A stretch of DNA of 64,000 nucleotides, taken from contig NZ_FOSH01000006.1 of the NCBI RefSeq assembly GCF_900114205.1, positions 62,001 to 126,000 on the forward strand, in the 5' to 3' direction. The notes under the pieces were generated by a model. The model saw only the letters and a program-made list of their open reading frames with translations. It had not been told where the DNA came from and made no database searches. Made by a program: the position numbers and the translations under genes. Positions 18,645 through 26,489 of the stretch are shown in pieces (within the stretch, counting starts at the first letter, position 1; the number at the start of each line of letters is the position of its first letter). The stretch comes from Methylophaga sulfidovorans (GTDB lineage Bacteria > Pseudomonadota > Gammaproteobacteria > Nitrosococcales > Methylophagaceae).

Positions 18645-19025
18645 ATGAATGAACAAAATAACGATATTTTAGTTGATGTAGAAACGACTTATCTGGATGC
18701 AGAGTCCGATCCAGAAAAAGCTCGCTATCTATTCGCTTATACCATCACCATCAAAAATCATAGCCAATCATCTGCAAGGCTCTTGTCGCGTTATTGGAAA
18801 ATTACCGGTGGCGATGGTCATGAACAAGAAGTGGAAGGGGATGGTGTTGTAGGTCTTCATCCTTATCTTGCCCCTGAGCAGGAGTTCACATATACCAGTG
18901 CGGCTATGTTAGATACCCCTGTCGGTATGATGCAAGGTCACTACAAAATGATGGGCGATAATGGCGAACGTTTTGAAGTGAATATTCCTGCATTTACCCT
19001 GGCTGCGCCACGTAAACTGCACTAA
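18645..19025 (+). CDS. apaG: ApaG protein
   Basis: A 126-residue single-domain protein of the ApaG/DUF525 family with a fibronectin-III-like fold. The diagnostic stretch GDGVVGLHPYLAPEQEF and the end MGDNGERFEVNIPAFTL are clear. ApaG is linked genetically to cobalt resistance and magnesium efflux in Salmonella, and usually lies beside apaH or ksgA; here it follows glk by 3 nt, an unusual neighbour. No membrane segment is present. The molecular function is unsettled. Confidence 0.95.
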   Translation: MNEQNNDILVDVETTYLDAESDPEKARYLFAYTITIKNHSQSSARLLSRYWKITGGDGHEQEVEGDGVVGLHPYLAPEQEFTYTSAAMLDTPVGMMQGHYKMMGDNGERFEVNIPAFTLAAPRKLH

Positions 19026-19042
19026 GCCATAAGCTCTGCACA

Positions 19043-19663
19043 ATGCTGACAAGTCATAATAAAGAAAAACTGATCTGGTTGGGATTAGTTTCTATTGCCT
19101 TACTTGTTTCTGCTATTGACCCGGTTGCTGATCGGTTGACCTGGTTTATGGAAACAGTGCCTGTCATGATCGCCATACCTATATTGCTTATCACGCATAA
19201 ACAATTTCCCCTGACGATTATTTCCATTCGAGCAATTAGTATCTTTGCTTTTATATTGATTATTGGTGGTTATTACACGTATGCAGAAAATCCCTTATTT
19301 AACTGGATTCAGCAAGAGTTTGATTTAGCCCGCAACCATTATGATAGGTTGGGGCATTTTATTCAGGGTGTAGTACCTGCTTTGTTAGCCCGGGAAATTT
19401 TGCTGAGAAACTCACCGCTACAACGTGGCAAATGGTTATTTTTTCTGGTCTGTTCGGTGAGCTTGGCTATTAGTGCCTGTTACGAGTTTGTAGAATGGGC
19501 AGCTGCCGTTATTAATGCTCAGGCGGCTGAGGCATTTCTGGGAACACAAGGTGATAACTGGGATACGCAGTGGGATATGTTCTTAGCCTTAAATGGCAGT
19601 ATCTTTGCTCAATGGGCTTTTGCTGGTACTCAGGACCGTCAGCTAAAAGAACTATTGCACTGA
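19043..19663 (+). CDS. DUF2238 (YjdF-like) inner-membrane protein
   Basis: A 206-residue multi-pass membrane protein with about six hydrophobic helices. The region FDLARNHYDRLGHFIQGVVPALLARE and the later CYEFVEWAAA match the DUF2238/YjdF family, whose conserved acidic and histidine residues hint at a membrane-embedded enzymatic or binding site. No function is established. It follows apaG by 17 nt. Its 3' end overlaps the convergent pentapeptide gene by 12 nt. Confidence 0.88.
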   Translation: MLTSHNKEKLIWLGLVSIALLVSAIDPVADRLTWFMETVPVMIAIPILLITHKQFPLTIISIRAISIFAFILIIGGYYTYAENPLFNWIQQEFDLARNHYDRLGHFIQGVVPALLAREILLRNSPLQRGKWLFFLVCSVSLAISACYEFVEWAAAVINAQAAEAFLGTQGDNWDTQWDMFLALNGSIFAQWAFAGTQDRQLKELLH

Positions 19664-20533
19664 TTGTCGGCATTCACCAACTGAGTCCTTGCCACATATC
19701 GTGCCATTAATCCAGATGGCACTATCTAACTTAACGCCTTCCAGATTAGCGCCATTGATATTAGCTCGGGTTAAATCGGCGTATGACAAATCTGCATAAG
19801 ACAAATCGGCATCACCTAAATCTGCGTCTCTTAAGTTTGCGCCTTTCAGGTCTGCGTTAGTTAATAGGGCGTAACTCAGATTAGCCTTACGCAGATCACT
19901 ATAAGCCAAATCTGCTCCCGATAAGTCACTATTCATCAAGTTAGTATTACTTAGGTTACTACCACGCATTAACGCCATGGAGAGATTGGTGTTAGTTAGA
20001 TTTTGGCCTGAGAGCTGACAGTTATTCCAATTAGCCTTCGGTGTTGCTGGTGACTGGCAATCAGATTGTGGGGTAGGCAATGGAGTCGGAAACTCAATGG
20101 CTAAAATACTGACAATGGCAAGAACGATTAAAATAGAGACGCTAGGCCAGAATATTTTCTGGTTACGGTTTAAGTAACGGTGCATGAGTATTCGTCGCAG
20201 ATAACGTCGTTTCAGCTCTATCTCCGCTTCCTCTTCACGCCGTTCGCCTTTACGCTGTTGTAATACTGACTCATCGACTTCGGTATCCGTTGTATTACGC
20301 CGATCCAGACCTGTACGCTCATCTAAATAGCCTTTTACAGGCTGATCTTTTGCTGGGGGAGTAGCGAAATCAACAGAATCAGCAAAGCTATGCCAATGAC
20401 GACGATCACGAGAGACCTCATCTTCTAAAGCAAGACGACCAACTTTTAAGTGATTGCTGATAACGGAAGCGGTAAACGGGCCAGAAATTTTTCCCTGCTT
20501 ATGAATGTACCATTGTCCATTTTTATGTTTCAT
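19652..20533 (-). CDS. Membrane-anchored GYF_2-pentapeptide repeat protein
   Basis: A 293-residue protein with a rare layout. Residues about 5-50 (WYIHKQGKISGPFT...) match a GYF_2 (DUF4339) domain; a charged linker follows, then one transmembrane helix near 128-148 after an arginine-rich stretch, then about 18-20 pentapeptide repeats (A[DN]LXX) that should form a right-handed quadrilateral helix. All four cysteines lie after the helix, two before and two after the repeats. The positive-inside rule puts the repeat domain in the periplasm. ATG 20533 has AAGAG at 8 nt; ATG 20539 and TTG 20551 are alternatives. Function unknown. Confidence 0.85.
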   Translation of the reverse strand: MKHKNGQWYIHKQGKISGPFTASVISNHLKVGRLALEDEVSRDRRHWHSFADSVDFATPPAKDQPVKGYLDERTGLDRRNTTDTEVDESVLQQRKGERREEEAEIELKRRYLRRILMHRYLNRNQKIFWPSVSILIVLAIVSILAIEFPTPLPTPQSDCQSPATPKANWNNCQLSGQNLTNTNLSMALMRGSNLSNTNLMNSDLSGADLAYSDLRKANLSYALLTNADLKGANLRDADLGDADLSYADLSYADLTRANINGANLEGVKLDSAIWINGTICGKDSVGECRQSVQ

Positions 20534-20598
20534 TGCCATTGCTCTTAGCAATAACCAGATTGCTATACTAGCATCATGTCGAGTTAGATAGTGACTTT

Positions 20599-22284
20599 AT
20601 GCAGATAAATAGATCTCAACAGCCGAATACTGAAGTGATTGTAAATGCCTCTACAAAATTAGCGGATGCACTTCCTGTCGGCCAAAAAGTGGAGGCGACA
20701 GTGATCGGAAGAGTTAATGCCGATCAGATTAAACTTCAGCTTGGAGACAAGGTTTTTCAAGTCAATACACAGCAAGAGTTGGCACCAGGGCAAAAAGTCA
20801 TTCTGCAGAAATCTGTCGACGCTGGTCAGCCAGTCATTCAATTAACCCCAGCTTCTGTACAAAAAGTCGATCTGGAACCGATGACATTGGCAACGCTGTT
20901 AAAAGCTAGGCAGGTCATTGCCGCCGATGTGGTTAAAATACTTGCGCAAAATCGCTTGTTAGTCACGCCTAAATTTATTACTGATGCGACGGTGACTCAG
21001 CCTCAGGCTAATCAGCTTGCTCAATTAAATAATGCTTTACCTAAGCTAATGGAAATTGATGTCAGTGGCATCAATCAGCTTTTTAAAACGGGGGATAAAC
21101 TCGCTGTTGAGGTATTAAAGACACTACCGTTATCGGTCAAAATCATGCCGGATGCTGCGACTCGCGAACAGGGGGTGATGAATTATCAGCGAGAATTATT
21201 GCCTTTATTACAGAATCTGATAACCAAACCGACAAACCTTAATTTGTCATCGGCTACCACACAATCTCTGCCAGAACCTGTACGACAGGCATTAAGCAGT
21301 TTGATACAAAATGTGGTGGATAAGAGCACCTTACAGCAGCCGGAAAAACTGCAGCAAACGATTAATAACAGTGGTGTCTTTCTTGAAAGTCAGTTAAAAC
21401 AAACAACCGCTCAGCCGGATTTACAGCAGAACCTGAAAGGGAATTTACTACGTTTAGCAGATGTGCTGAGAACACAATTGCAATCACCATTATTACCCAA
21501 ATTACTGGATAACCCTGAGTTGATAAAACAATTACCGGTGGAGGTGCAAACCGCTATCAGGCAAATATTATCCACACCTCAGGATATGCGAGCTCTCCCG
21601 GCACAGGTATCACCGGCACTAGCTAATCGAGGACAAACACCAACGCAGTTACTATTCAGTTTACTGGCAGGATTAACTACAGCGTCCAGCCCAGATAAAC
21701 CACAAGTACCCGTAGCCACAAGCCCGGCACCGACCACGACCGCACCTATAGTGAATATGGCGACAAATGCACAACAAGCTGTTTCACGAGCAATTGAGTT
21801 TCAAATGATGCGTGATTTATTACAGGATGTTGAGTCAGTCACTGCGAAAATTCAGTTTAATCAATTGTCGATGGTGCAAGATAATGATCTCAATACCAAC
21901 GCCAATGTCTGGTTATTTGATCTTCCGGTTAAGGAAAAGCAGCAACTGGAAATGCTGCAGATGCGGATTGAGCAGCAATATACAGGGAATAGTAAAGATA
22001 AGGATTCAGCGATTTGGCAGGTACAACTCAATCTTGAAACTCAGAATTTAGGTCCTATGCAGGCCAGAATCACATTACATGCCTTGGACGTGAGTGTAGT
22101 GTTATTAGCTGAACGCCAGCAAAGCGCCACATTATTGACAAGTTATTTAGATCGTTTGGATGGACGTTTAAATGATATAGGGCTTAATGTCAGTCATTTA
22201 AGTTGTAGACAAGGGATCGTAAAGCCTGTGACACCGACAGTAATGACAGAGCACAAAGATTATCTGGTGGATATTTCAGTATGA
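20599..22284 (+). CDS. fliK: FliK-like flagellar hook-length control protein
   Basis: A 561-residue protein with a Gln/Pro/Thr-rich, low-complexity body and a C-terminal Flg_hook-like domain (about 430-545, including WQVQLNLETQNLGPMQARITL). FliK is exported and measures hook length, acting on FlhB to switch export to filament proteins. An N-terminal OB-like stretch (GQKVEATVIGRVNADQIKLQLGD) is seen in many FliK relatives. It overlaps the FlhB-tail-like gene by 4 nt. It is outside the main flagellar cluster, so it may be the only FliK or a paralogue; a second copy could lie outside the window. Confidence 0.8.
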   Translation: MQINRSQQPNTEVIVNASTKLADALPVGQKVEATVIGRVNADQIKLQLGDKVFQVNTQQELAPGQKVILQKSVDAGQPVIQLTPASVQKVDLEPMTLATLLKARQVIAADVVKILAQNRLLVTPKFITDATVTQPQANQLAQLNNALPKLMEIDVSGINQLFKTGDKLAVEVLKTLPLSVKIMPDAATREQGVMNYQRELLPLLQNLITKPTNLNLSSATTQSLPEPVRQALSSLIQNVVDKSTLQQPEKLQQTINNSGVFLESQLKQTTAQPDLQQNLKGNLLRLADVLRTQLQSPLLPKLLDNPELIKQLPVEVQTAIRQILSTPQDMRALPAQVSPALANRGQTPTQLLFSLLAGLTTASSPDKPQVPVATSPAPTTTAPIVNMATNAQQAVSRAIEFQMMRDLLQDVESVTAKIQFNQLSMVQDNDLNTNANVWLFDLPVKEKQQLEMLQMRIEQQYTGNSKDKDSAIWQVQLNLETQNLGPMQARITLHALDVSVVLLAERQQSATLLTSYLDRLDGRLNDIGLNVSHLSCRQGIVKPVTPTVMTEHKDYLVDISV

Positions 22285-22568
22285 GTGAGAAAGATGTTCT
22301 GCATGCCATAGCGCTTCAATATGATGGTGAAAATGCGCCTATTGTTACTGCCAGCGGCCAAGGTGATATTGCCGAAGAAATTATTCGCATAGCTCGCGAA
22401 CATAATATCCCGTTACGTGAGGATGCGCTGTTGACTGAGTTATTGAGTGAACTCAAGCTTGGGGAAGAAATTCCCCCGATGCTTTATAGAGCAATTGCTG
22501 AAGTTATTGCCTATGCGTACTTGGTGTCAGGAAAAGTTCCTGTAAATAAAAGAGAAAATAAAAACTGA
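22281..22568 (+). CDS. Stand-alone FlhB C-terminal-domain protein (FlhX-like)
   Basis: The 95 residues match the cytoplasmic FlhB/EscU/YscU tail downstream of the autocleavage site: ALQYDGENAPIVTASGQGDIAEEIIRIAREHNIPLREDALL...EIPPMLYRAIAEVIAYAY. No transmembrane part or NPTH motif is present. It starts inside the FliK-like gene (ATGA overlap, 22281-22284). The full-length flhB at 38-39 kb has its own tail, so this is an extra copy. Free FlhB tails (FlhX) can functionally replace the cleaved domain in E. coli work; pairing with a FliK suggests a part in substrate switching, which is inference. Confidence 0.88.
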   Translation: MSEKDVLHAIALQYDGENAPIVTASGQGDIAEEIIRIAREHNIPLREDALLTELLSELKLGEEIPPMLYRAIAEVIAYAYLVSGKVPVNKRENKN

Positions 22569-22657
22569 AGCTGAAAGTCAGCATTTTTATCCGAGACTAT
22601 TTTCCATAAACACGCTTATAAACTTTATAATCAGCATTACAAAAATAACATTAAGTG

Positions 22658-22686
22658 TTGATTTTAATATATATATCCGATATTGT
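22658..22686 (+). promoter_or_regulatory. Possible sigma-70 promoter before the GGDEF/EAL gene
   Basis: TTGATT (22658-22663) and TATTGT (22681-22686) are 17 nt apart in the 192-bp gap after the FlhX-like gene. A small inverted repeat CCGA/TCGG (22677-22689) overlaps the -10 and a CTACATAATGTAG palindrome is at 22709-22721. Plausible but untested. Confidence 0.35.
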
Positions 22687-22760
22687 CGGTGCATGTTTAA
22701 TTTCCGGTCTACATAATGTAGCTCCCCTAACTGATGAAAAATAAAATCAAGGAAACGTTG

Positions 22761-24578
22761 ATGCGTGAGATAGCACTTGATCAGAAATCTGATCTACCTG
22801 CTAGCATAGCTTCAGTTACAGAACTCCTTGATGCAAAAATCATCATTGGCGGCCGCCAACCAGCCGAAACGGCATTTACAAAAACCCTGCTTGAGATTAG
22901 TGGTTTTAAGCGTATTCAAAGTGCGACTGATACTGATGGTGTTATGTTGTTACTCCGCCAGAGTATCGATAACGATTTGTCAGATATCGACTTACTGATT
23001 TTAGATAATGATTTACCTGGAATTTCTACCAAAGATATTCGTATGGTGATGGATCAGTTTGATGAATGGCGCTTAATCCCCATCATTTCTTTATGCAGGC
23101 AATCAATCTGGGATCATGCTCAGCTGCTCACTGATTTAGGCCATGGTGTGACTTCGCTGCTTTATCACCCAATGACGGCTGAATCATTGCCTCCAGCGAT
23201 TATGACGGCATTGGCTGTTAAACGGGAACGCGATAAAACGTTTAAACGACAAACAGAGCTTGAAGATGAGCTTGCTAACCTGAAAGTGATGGAAGCGCGC
23301 TTACAGTTTTCTGTTAATCACGATGATTTAACTGGCTTGGCTAATCGACGACGTTTGGAAAATGCACTTGATATGACCTTGAGTCAGGTGCGTAATTTTA
23401 TGAGCGTCAGTGCGCTTTTTTATATTGATTTAGACAGCTTCAAAGTCCTGAACGATGCCGAAGGGCATGAAGCCGGCGATACGCTGCTAGTACAGGTGGC
23501 TAATTCCCTGAGACGTTATTTTAATATCAACGATATTTTGGTACGTATTGGTTCGGATGAGTTTGCTGTACTGGTTAATAATACAAATAAAGAAACAGCG
23601 ATAAAATTAGCCGAAGATTTACGTAATCTGTTTGACGGTTATGATTTTGAACACCATGGACATCATTATCACCTGTCAGCGAGCATCGGTTTAAAAATTA
23701 TTGATGCGGATAATGCCACCACGGTAGGTGAAGTGTTATCACATTCTAATCAGGCTTGTTATACCGCGAAAACACGCGGACGTAACAGAGTGCATTTATA
23801 TAGTCCTGATGATCGTGAAATGCATACCTTACGCCACAGTGTGGAATGGGCACCAAGAATTCGGGCCGCGTTAAAAGAAGGCTTGTTTTTATTGGAGTTC
23901 CAGCCAATTTATTCACTGGAGGCTGAACAAGTCTCTCACTATGAGTGCCTGATTCGCATGCGTGGTGAAGGCAACGTTATTTTTTATCCTAAAGAGTTCA
24001 TTCCTGTTGCCGAAGCAATGGGCTTAATACACCAAATTGATTTTTGGGTGGTAGCGAAAGTCTTTGAGCTTATAGTGAATATGCCGGAGAATCTATCATT
24101 TGCTATCAATCTCTCTGGTAATGTATTTCTTGATGAGAATTTATACAAGCTAGTAAGAGATAAACTCAGTCAGACTAAGATAGATCCGAATCGTATTGTA
24201 TTTGAAATTACCGAAACCTATGCTATATCTAACTTTGAGCAGACGAGAAGGATGGTATCGGATTTGCGGGCACTGGGATGTCGGTTTGCACTTGATGATT
24301 TTGGGGCAGGCTTTAACTCGTACAGTTATTTAAAACATTTCCCTGTCGATATTTTGAAAATTGACGGCGGATTTATCACCGATTTGGATAATGACCCGGT
24401 CGATCAGCAATTAGTGAAATCCATGATCGATATTGCTCATAGTCTTGGTAAAAAGACGGTGGCCGAGTTTGTCGAAAGAAAAAGCACTTTAGAATTATTA
24501 AAAAATTATGGCGTTGATATGGTTCAAGGCTTTTTAGTGGGTAAACCGAGCGCTAAGATACCTAAACCAAAAGATTAA
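22761..24578 (+). CDS. Receiver-like, GGDEF and EAL domain protein
   Basis: A 605-residue cyclic-di-GMP protein. Residues about 25-135 resemble a receiver domain with LLILDNDLPG carrying the aspartate; a coiled-coil linker leads to a GGDEF domain (about 190-350) whose signature reads GSDEF, and an EAL domain (about 365-600) with ECLIR, NLSG, EITET, DDFGAG and KIDG. EAL acidic and metal residues look intact, so phosphodiesterase activity is likely; cyclase activity is doubtful because the second glycine is serine. ATG 22761 has AAGGAAA upstream; ATG 22734 has none. Being between two flagellar blocks suggests motility control. No histidine kinase is adjacent. Confidence 0.93.
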   Translation: MREIALDQKSDLPASIASVTELLDAKIIIGGRQPAETAFTKTLLEISGFKRIQSATDTDGVMLLLRQSIDNDLSDIDLLILDNDLPGISTKDIRMVMDQFDEWRLIPIISLCRQSIWDHAQLLTDLGHGVTSLLYHPMTAESLPPAIMTALAVKRERDKTFKRQTELEDELANLKVMEARLQFSVNHDDLTGLANRRRLENALDMTLSQVRNFMSVSALFYIDLDSFKVLNDAEGHEAGDTLLVQVANSLRRYFNINDILVRIGSDEFAVLVNNTNKETAIKLAEDLRNLFDGYDFEHHGHHYHLSASIGLKIIDADNATTVGEVLSHSNQACYTAKTRGRNRVHLYSPDDREMHTLRHSVEWAPRIRAALKEGLFLLEFQPIYSLEAEQVSHYECLIRMRGEGNVIFYPKEFIPVAEAMGLIHQIDFWVVAKVFELIVNMPENLSFAINLSGNVFLDENLYKLVRDKLSQTKIDPNRIVFEITETYAISNFEQTRRMVSDLRALGCRFALDDFGAGFNSYSYLKHFPVDILKIDGGFITDLDNDPVDQQLVKSMIDIAHSLGKKTVAEFVERKSTLELLKNYGVDMVQGFLVGKPSAKIPKPKD

Positions 24579-24946
24579 TGTACGCTACGCTGTCCATGTA
24601 ATGTGGTAATCAGATGAGCCTCTTCATCGCTTAGATTACAGTTGTTTATCAGTTGTTGAATATCCGCCCCTTTCTTTGCTAAGCGAATTGCATGATCGTA
24701 ACCTGGTTGATGGTTAGCGCTCAAATCTAGGCTACGTTGATGATCACGAATTTTGCTCAGTGTTTGTTCGAATTTATGAATACGTTCATCTGTTCCAGCA
24801 GCGCCAGAGCATAATGCAGTGATTTGATTTTGCAGGTCATGAATACGTTTAGCTTGTAATTGATGCATTTTCAGCAGGCGCATGGTAGCAAGGCCAATGA
24901 CCAGGAATACGGCACTCATTACAGTAAATACGACGAAAATAGTCAT
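24575..24946 (-). CDS. DUF2802 domain membrane-anchored protein
   Basis: A 123-residue protein with one N-terminal transmembrane helix (about 3-22), a coiled-coil-prone middle rich in Q, H and L, and a C-terminal helical part (YDHAIRLAKKGADIQQLINNCNLSDEEAHLI) matching DUF2802. It is the last gene of the leftward flagellar-chemotaxis run; as I recall, Vibrio and Pseudomonas have a DUF2802 gene after cheW too. The conserved place implies a link to chemotaxis arrays or flagella, but no function is known. Its stop shares a TTAA with the convergent GGDEF/EAL gene. Confidence 0.85.
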   Translation of the reverse strand: MTIFVVFTVMSAVFLVIGLATMRLLKMHQLQAKRIHDLQNQITALCSGAAGTDERIHKFEQTLSKIRDHQRSLDLSANHQPGYDHAIRLAKKGADIQQLINNCNLSDEEAHLITTLHGQRSVH

Positions 24947-24975
24947 GGTTTTACTCCTCAGACATCTGTCTGAAC

Positions 24976-25164
24976 TTAAACATACTCATCAATAAACTCG
25001 CCTTTATCATCCTCTTTTGGATGCGGTTTCTCATCTTCTTCCGGCGTCTCTTTTTTCTTTTTATGTTGATCCTGTGGAGCAGGCTTATCCTCATCAGAAA
25101 CAGGATGGATAACCGGCAAGGGTGTGGTCGGCTGGATAGGGTTGATATCATCAGCCATACTCAT
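24976..25164 (-). CDS. Small proline- and charge-rich protein between cheW and DUF2802 genes
   Basis: A 62-residue protein, probably disordered: the N-terminal half is Pro-rich (INPIQPTTPLPVIHPV) and the C-terminal half is a Lys/Glu/Asp run ending EFIDEYV. AAGGG precedes ATG 25164 closely; ATG 25158 is the alternative start with better spacing. It fits the 24-nt and 6-nt gaps of a continuous operon. The Pro-rich head could be a docking peptide for an array protein, which is inference. I do not recognise a family. A 66-residue frame overlapping it lacks any sign of being real. Confidence 0.65.
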   Translation of the reverse strand: MSMADDINPIQPTTPLPVIHPVSDEDKPAPQDQHKKKKETPEEDEKPHPKEDDKGEFIDEYV

Positions 25165-25170
25165 TATCCC

Positions 25171-25644
25171 TTAAAAACCAGAGATATCAGCAATCTCTTC
25201 ATCGTTTAATAATTTATTGACGTCGACCAGAATCAACAAATATTTCTCACGCTTGCAGACACCTTGAATAAAGCGTGAACTGTCATCACTGACGTTCGGC
25301 GCAGTGTCAATTTCAGACTGGCGTAAATAAACAACTTCTGCCACACAGTCGACCAGCATACCGATAACGTGACCAGACACTTCTACAACGATAATCCGAG
25401 CTCGATCATCAGGTTCAATTGCATTTAAACCAAAGCGCATACGGGTATCAATGACGGTCACCACATTGCCACGTAAATTAATAATACCCAGTACATAAGA
25501 AGGCGCACCTGGTACTGGCGCAATTTCGGTCATGCGTAATACTTCCTGCACCTGCATAACGTTAATACCATAGTATTCGTCTTCGAGTTGGTATGTGACC
25601 CACTGTAATATAGGGTTTTCGTTACTATTATCTTTCTCGCTCAT
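25171..25644 (-). CDS. cheW: Chemotaxis coupling protein CheW
   Basis: Scaffold linking chemoreceptors and CheA in the signalling array. The 157 residues are a single CheW domain: WVTYQLEDEYYGINVMQVQEVLR, then APVPGAPSYVLGIINLRGNVVTVIDTR with the conserved NLRG motif, then IGMLVDCVAEVV. It is the second CheW-like gene, 82 bp below parP, and the gap holds a perfect hairpin. It should be the canonical coupler because it lacks extensions. Confidence 0.96.
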   Translation of the reverse strand: MSEKDNSNENPILQWVTYQLEDEYYGINVMQVQEVLRMTEIAPVPGAPSYVLGIINLRGNVVTVIDTRMRFGLNAIEPDDRARIIVVEVSGHVIGMLVDCVAEVVYLRQSEIDTAPNVSDDSSRFIQGVCKREKYLLILVDVNKLLNDEEIADISGF

Positions 25645-25665
25645 GTTTTATGACCTTCTGATATG

Positions 25666-25685
25666 GCTGTCATTTTTATGACAGC
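25666..25685 (-). other. Perfect 8-bp hairpin between parP and cheW
   Basis: GCTGTCAT (25666-25673) and ATGACAGC (25678-25685) flank a 4-nt T loop, in the largest gap of the lower chemotaxis operon. On the transcribed minus strand the exit is CATATCAGAAGG, without a T-run, so it is not a standard terminator. It may stabilise or mark processing of the mRNA. Confidence 0.5.
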
Positions 25686-25727
25686 GAGCTGCTGATAAAG
25701 GATATGCAGACATCATGCCACTTAATA

Positions 25728-26489
25728 TCACTCTAAGGCATTAATGATGGCAGAGATATCCAAAATACTGTGCATTGTTTCGCTCAGTACGCCTGTAAAC
25801 CATGGTCGCTGACTTGTATCATGTCGCCAGTTAATTTCACCACTGTTTTTATTGATAATTTGCTCAATGTTATCGCATGCGATACCTGTACGTCTGTCAT
25901 TGACCAGGAGTATATAGTTTGCTTTTAAAGCTGTTTCTTTGTTGGGTGTATGTAACAGCGTTCTTATATCAATAACATTGGTATTTTGACCATTATCGCT
26001 AAATAAGCCGACCTCCCATGATTTGCGTCCAGGAATCTGGCTCAAGCCATGTGAAGGCCAGCGAATAATATTATCAAGTGCATCTACTTTGATAGCGACT
26101 TTCATGCCACCGATATCACATAATAATATTTTGAGAACGATATTCTGTATCGGTATATCGTCTGCCGGTGTTTCTATCGTGATATCAGTTTGCGTCTGCT
26201 GTTCTATTGCTGACTCAGCTTCGCTGTTCACCTCTTCAGATTGAAGTTCCTCGGTGTTTATTGGTGTAGATATAGGCAATAGAGTGGTTGCTGGGGGTAC
26301 GACGTCGTCAACTGGCTGAATAATGTCTTCTGACGGAAATATGACAGTTTGTTTCAATGTCGGTTTGCTTATAGGCATTTCTGAGCGTTCTACAACGTCC
26401 TCACTCGAGGACTGGGTGGAATCTTCCAGCATCTCATTGAAATAAGCAGATAAAGCTTCCCGCTGTTCATAAATTTTTTTCTTAGCCAT
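25728..26489 (-). CDS. parP: ParP-like protein with C-terminal CheW domain
   Basis: A 253-residue protein: a disordered acidic/Pro/Thr-rich N-terminus (about 1-115) and a C-terminal CheW-like domain (about 118-253). In Vibrio, ParP links the ParC ATPase to CheA arrays at the pole. Gene order parC-parP-cheW is the same here, and the ATG overlaps parC by 8 nt. The conserved NLRG-type loop of CheW is replaced by WEVGLFSDNGQNTNVIDIR, so it may not bind receptors as CheW does. ParP is inferred from layout and order, not tested. Confidence 0.82.
   Translation of the reverse strand: MAKKKIYEQREALSAYFNEMLEDSTQSSSEDVVERSEMPISKPTLKQTVIFPSEDIIQPVDDVVPPATTLLPISTPINTEELQSEEVNSEAESAIEQQTQTDITIETPADDIPIQNIVLKILLCDIGGMKVAIKVDALDNIIRWPSHGLSQIPGRKSWEVGLFSDNGQNTNVIDIRTLLHTPNKETALKANYILLVNDRRTGIACDNIEQIINKNSGEINWRHDTSQRPWFTGVLSETMHSILDISAIINALE

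Noticed and set aside
24951-25151. Lys/Arg-rich 66-residue frame over the small chemotaxis protein
   Set aside because: Overlaps it in another frame, without a ribosome-binding site, and it reads as the poly-charged codons out of frame.
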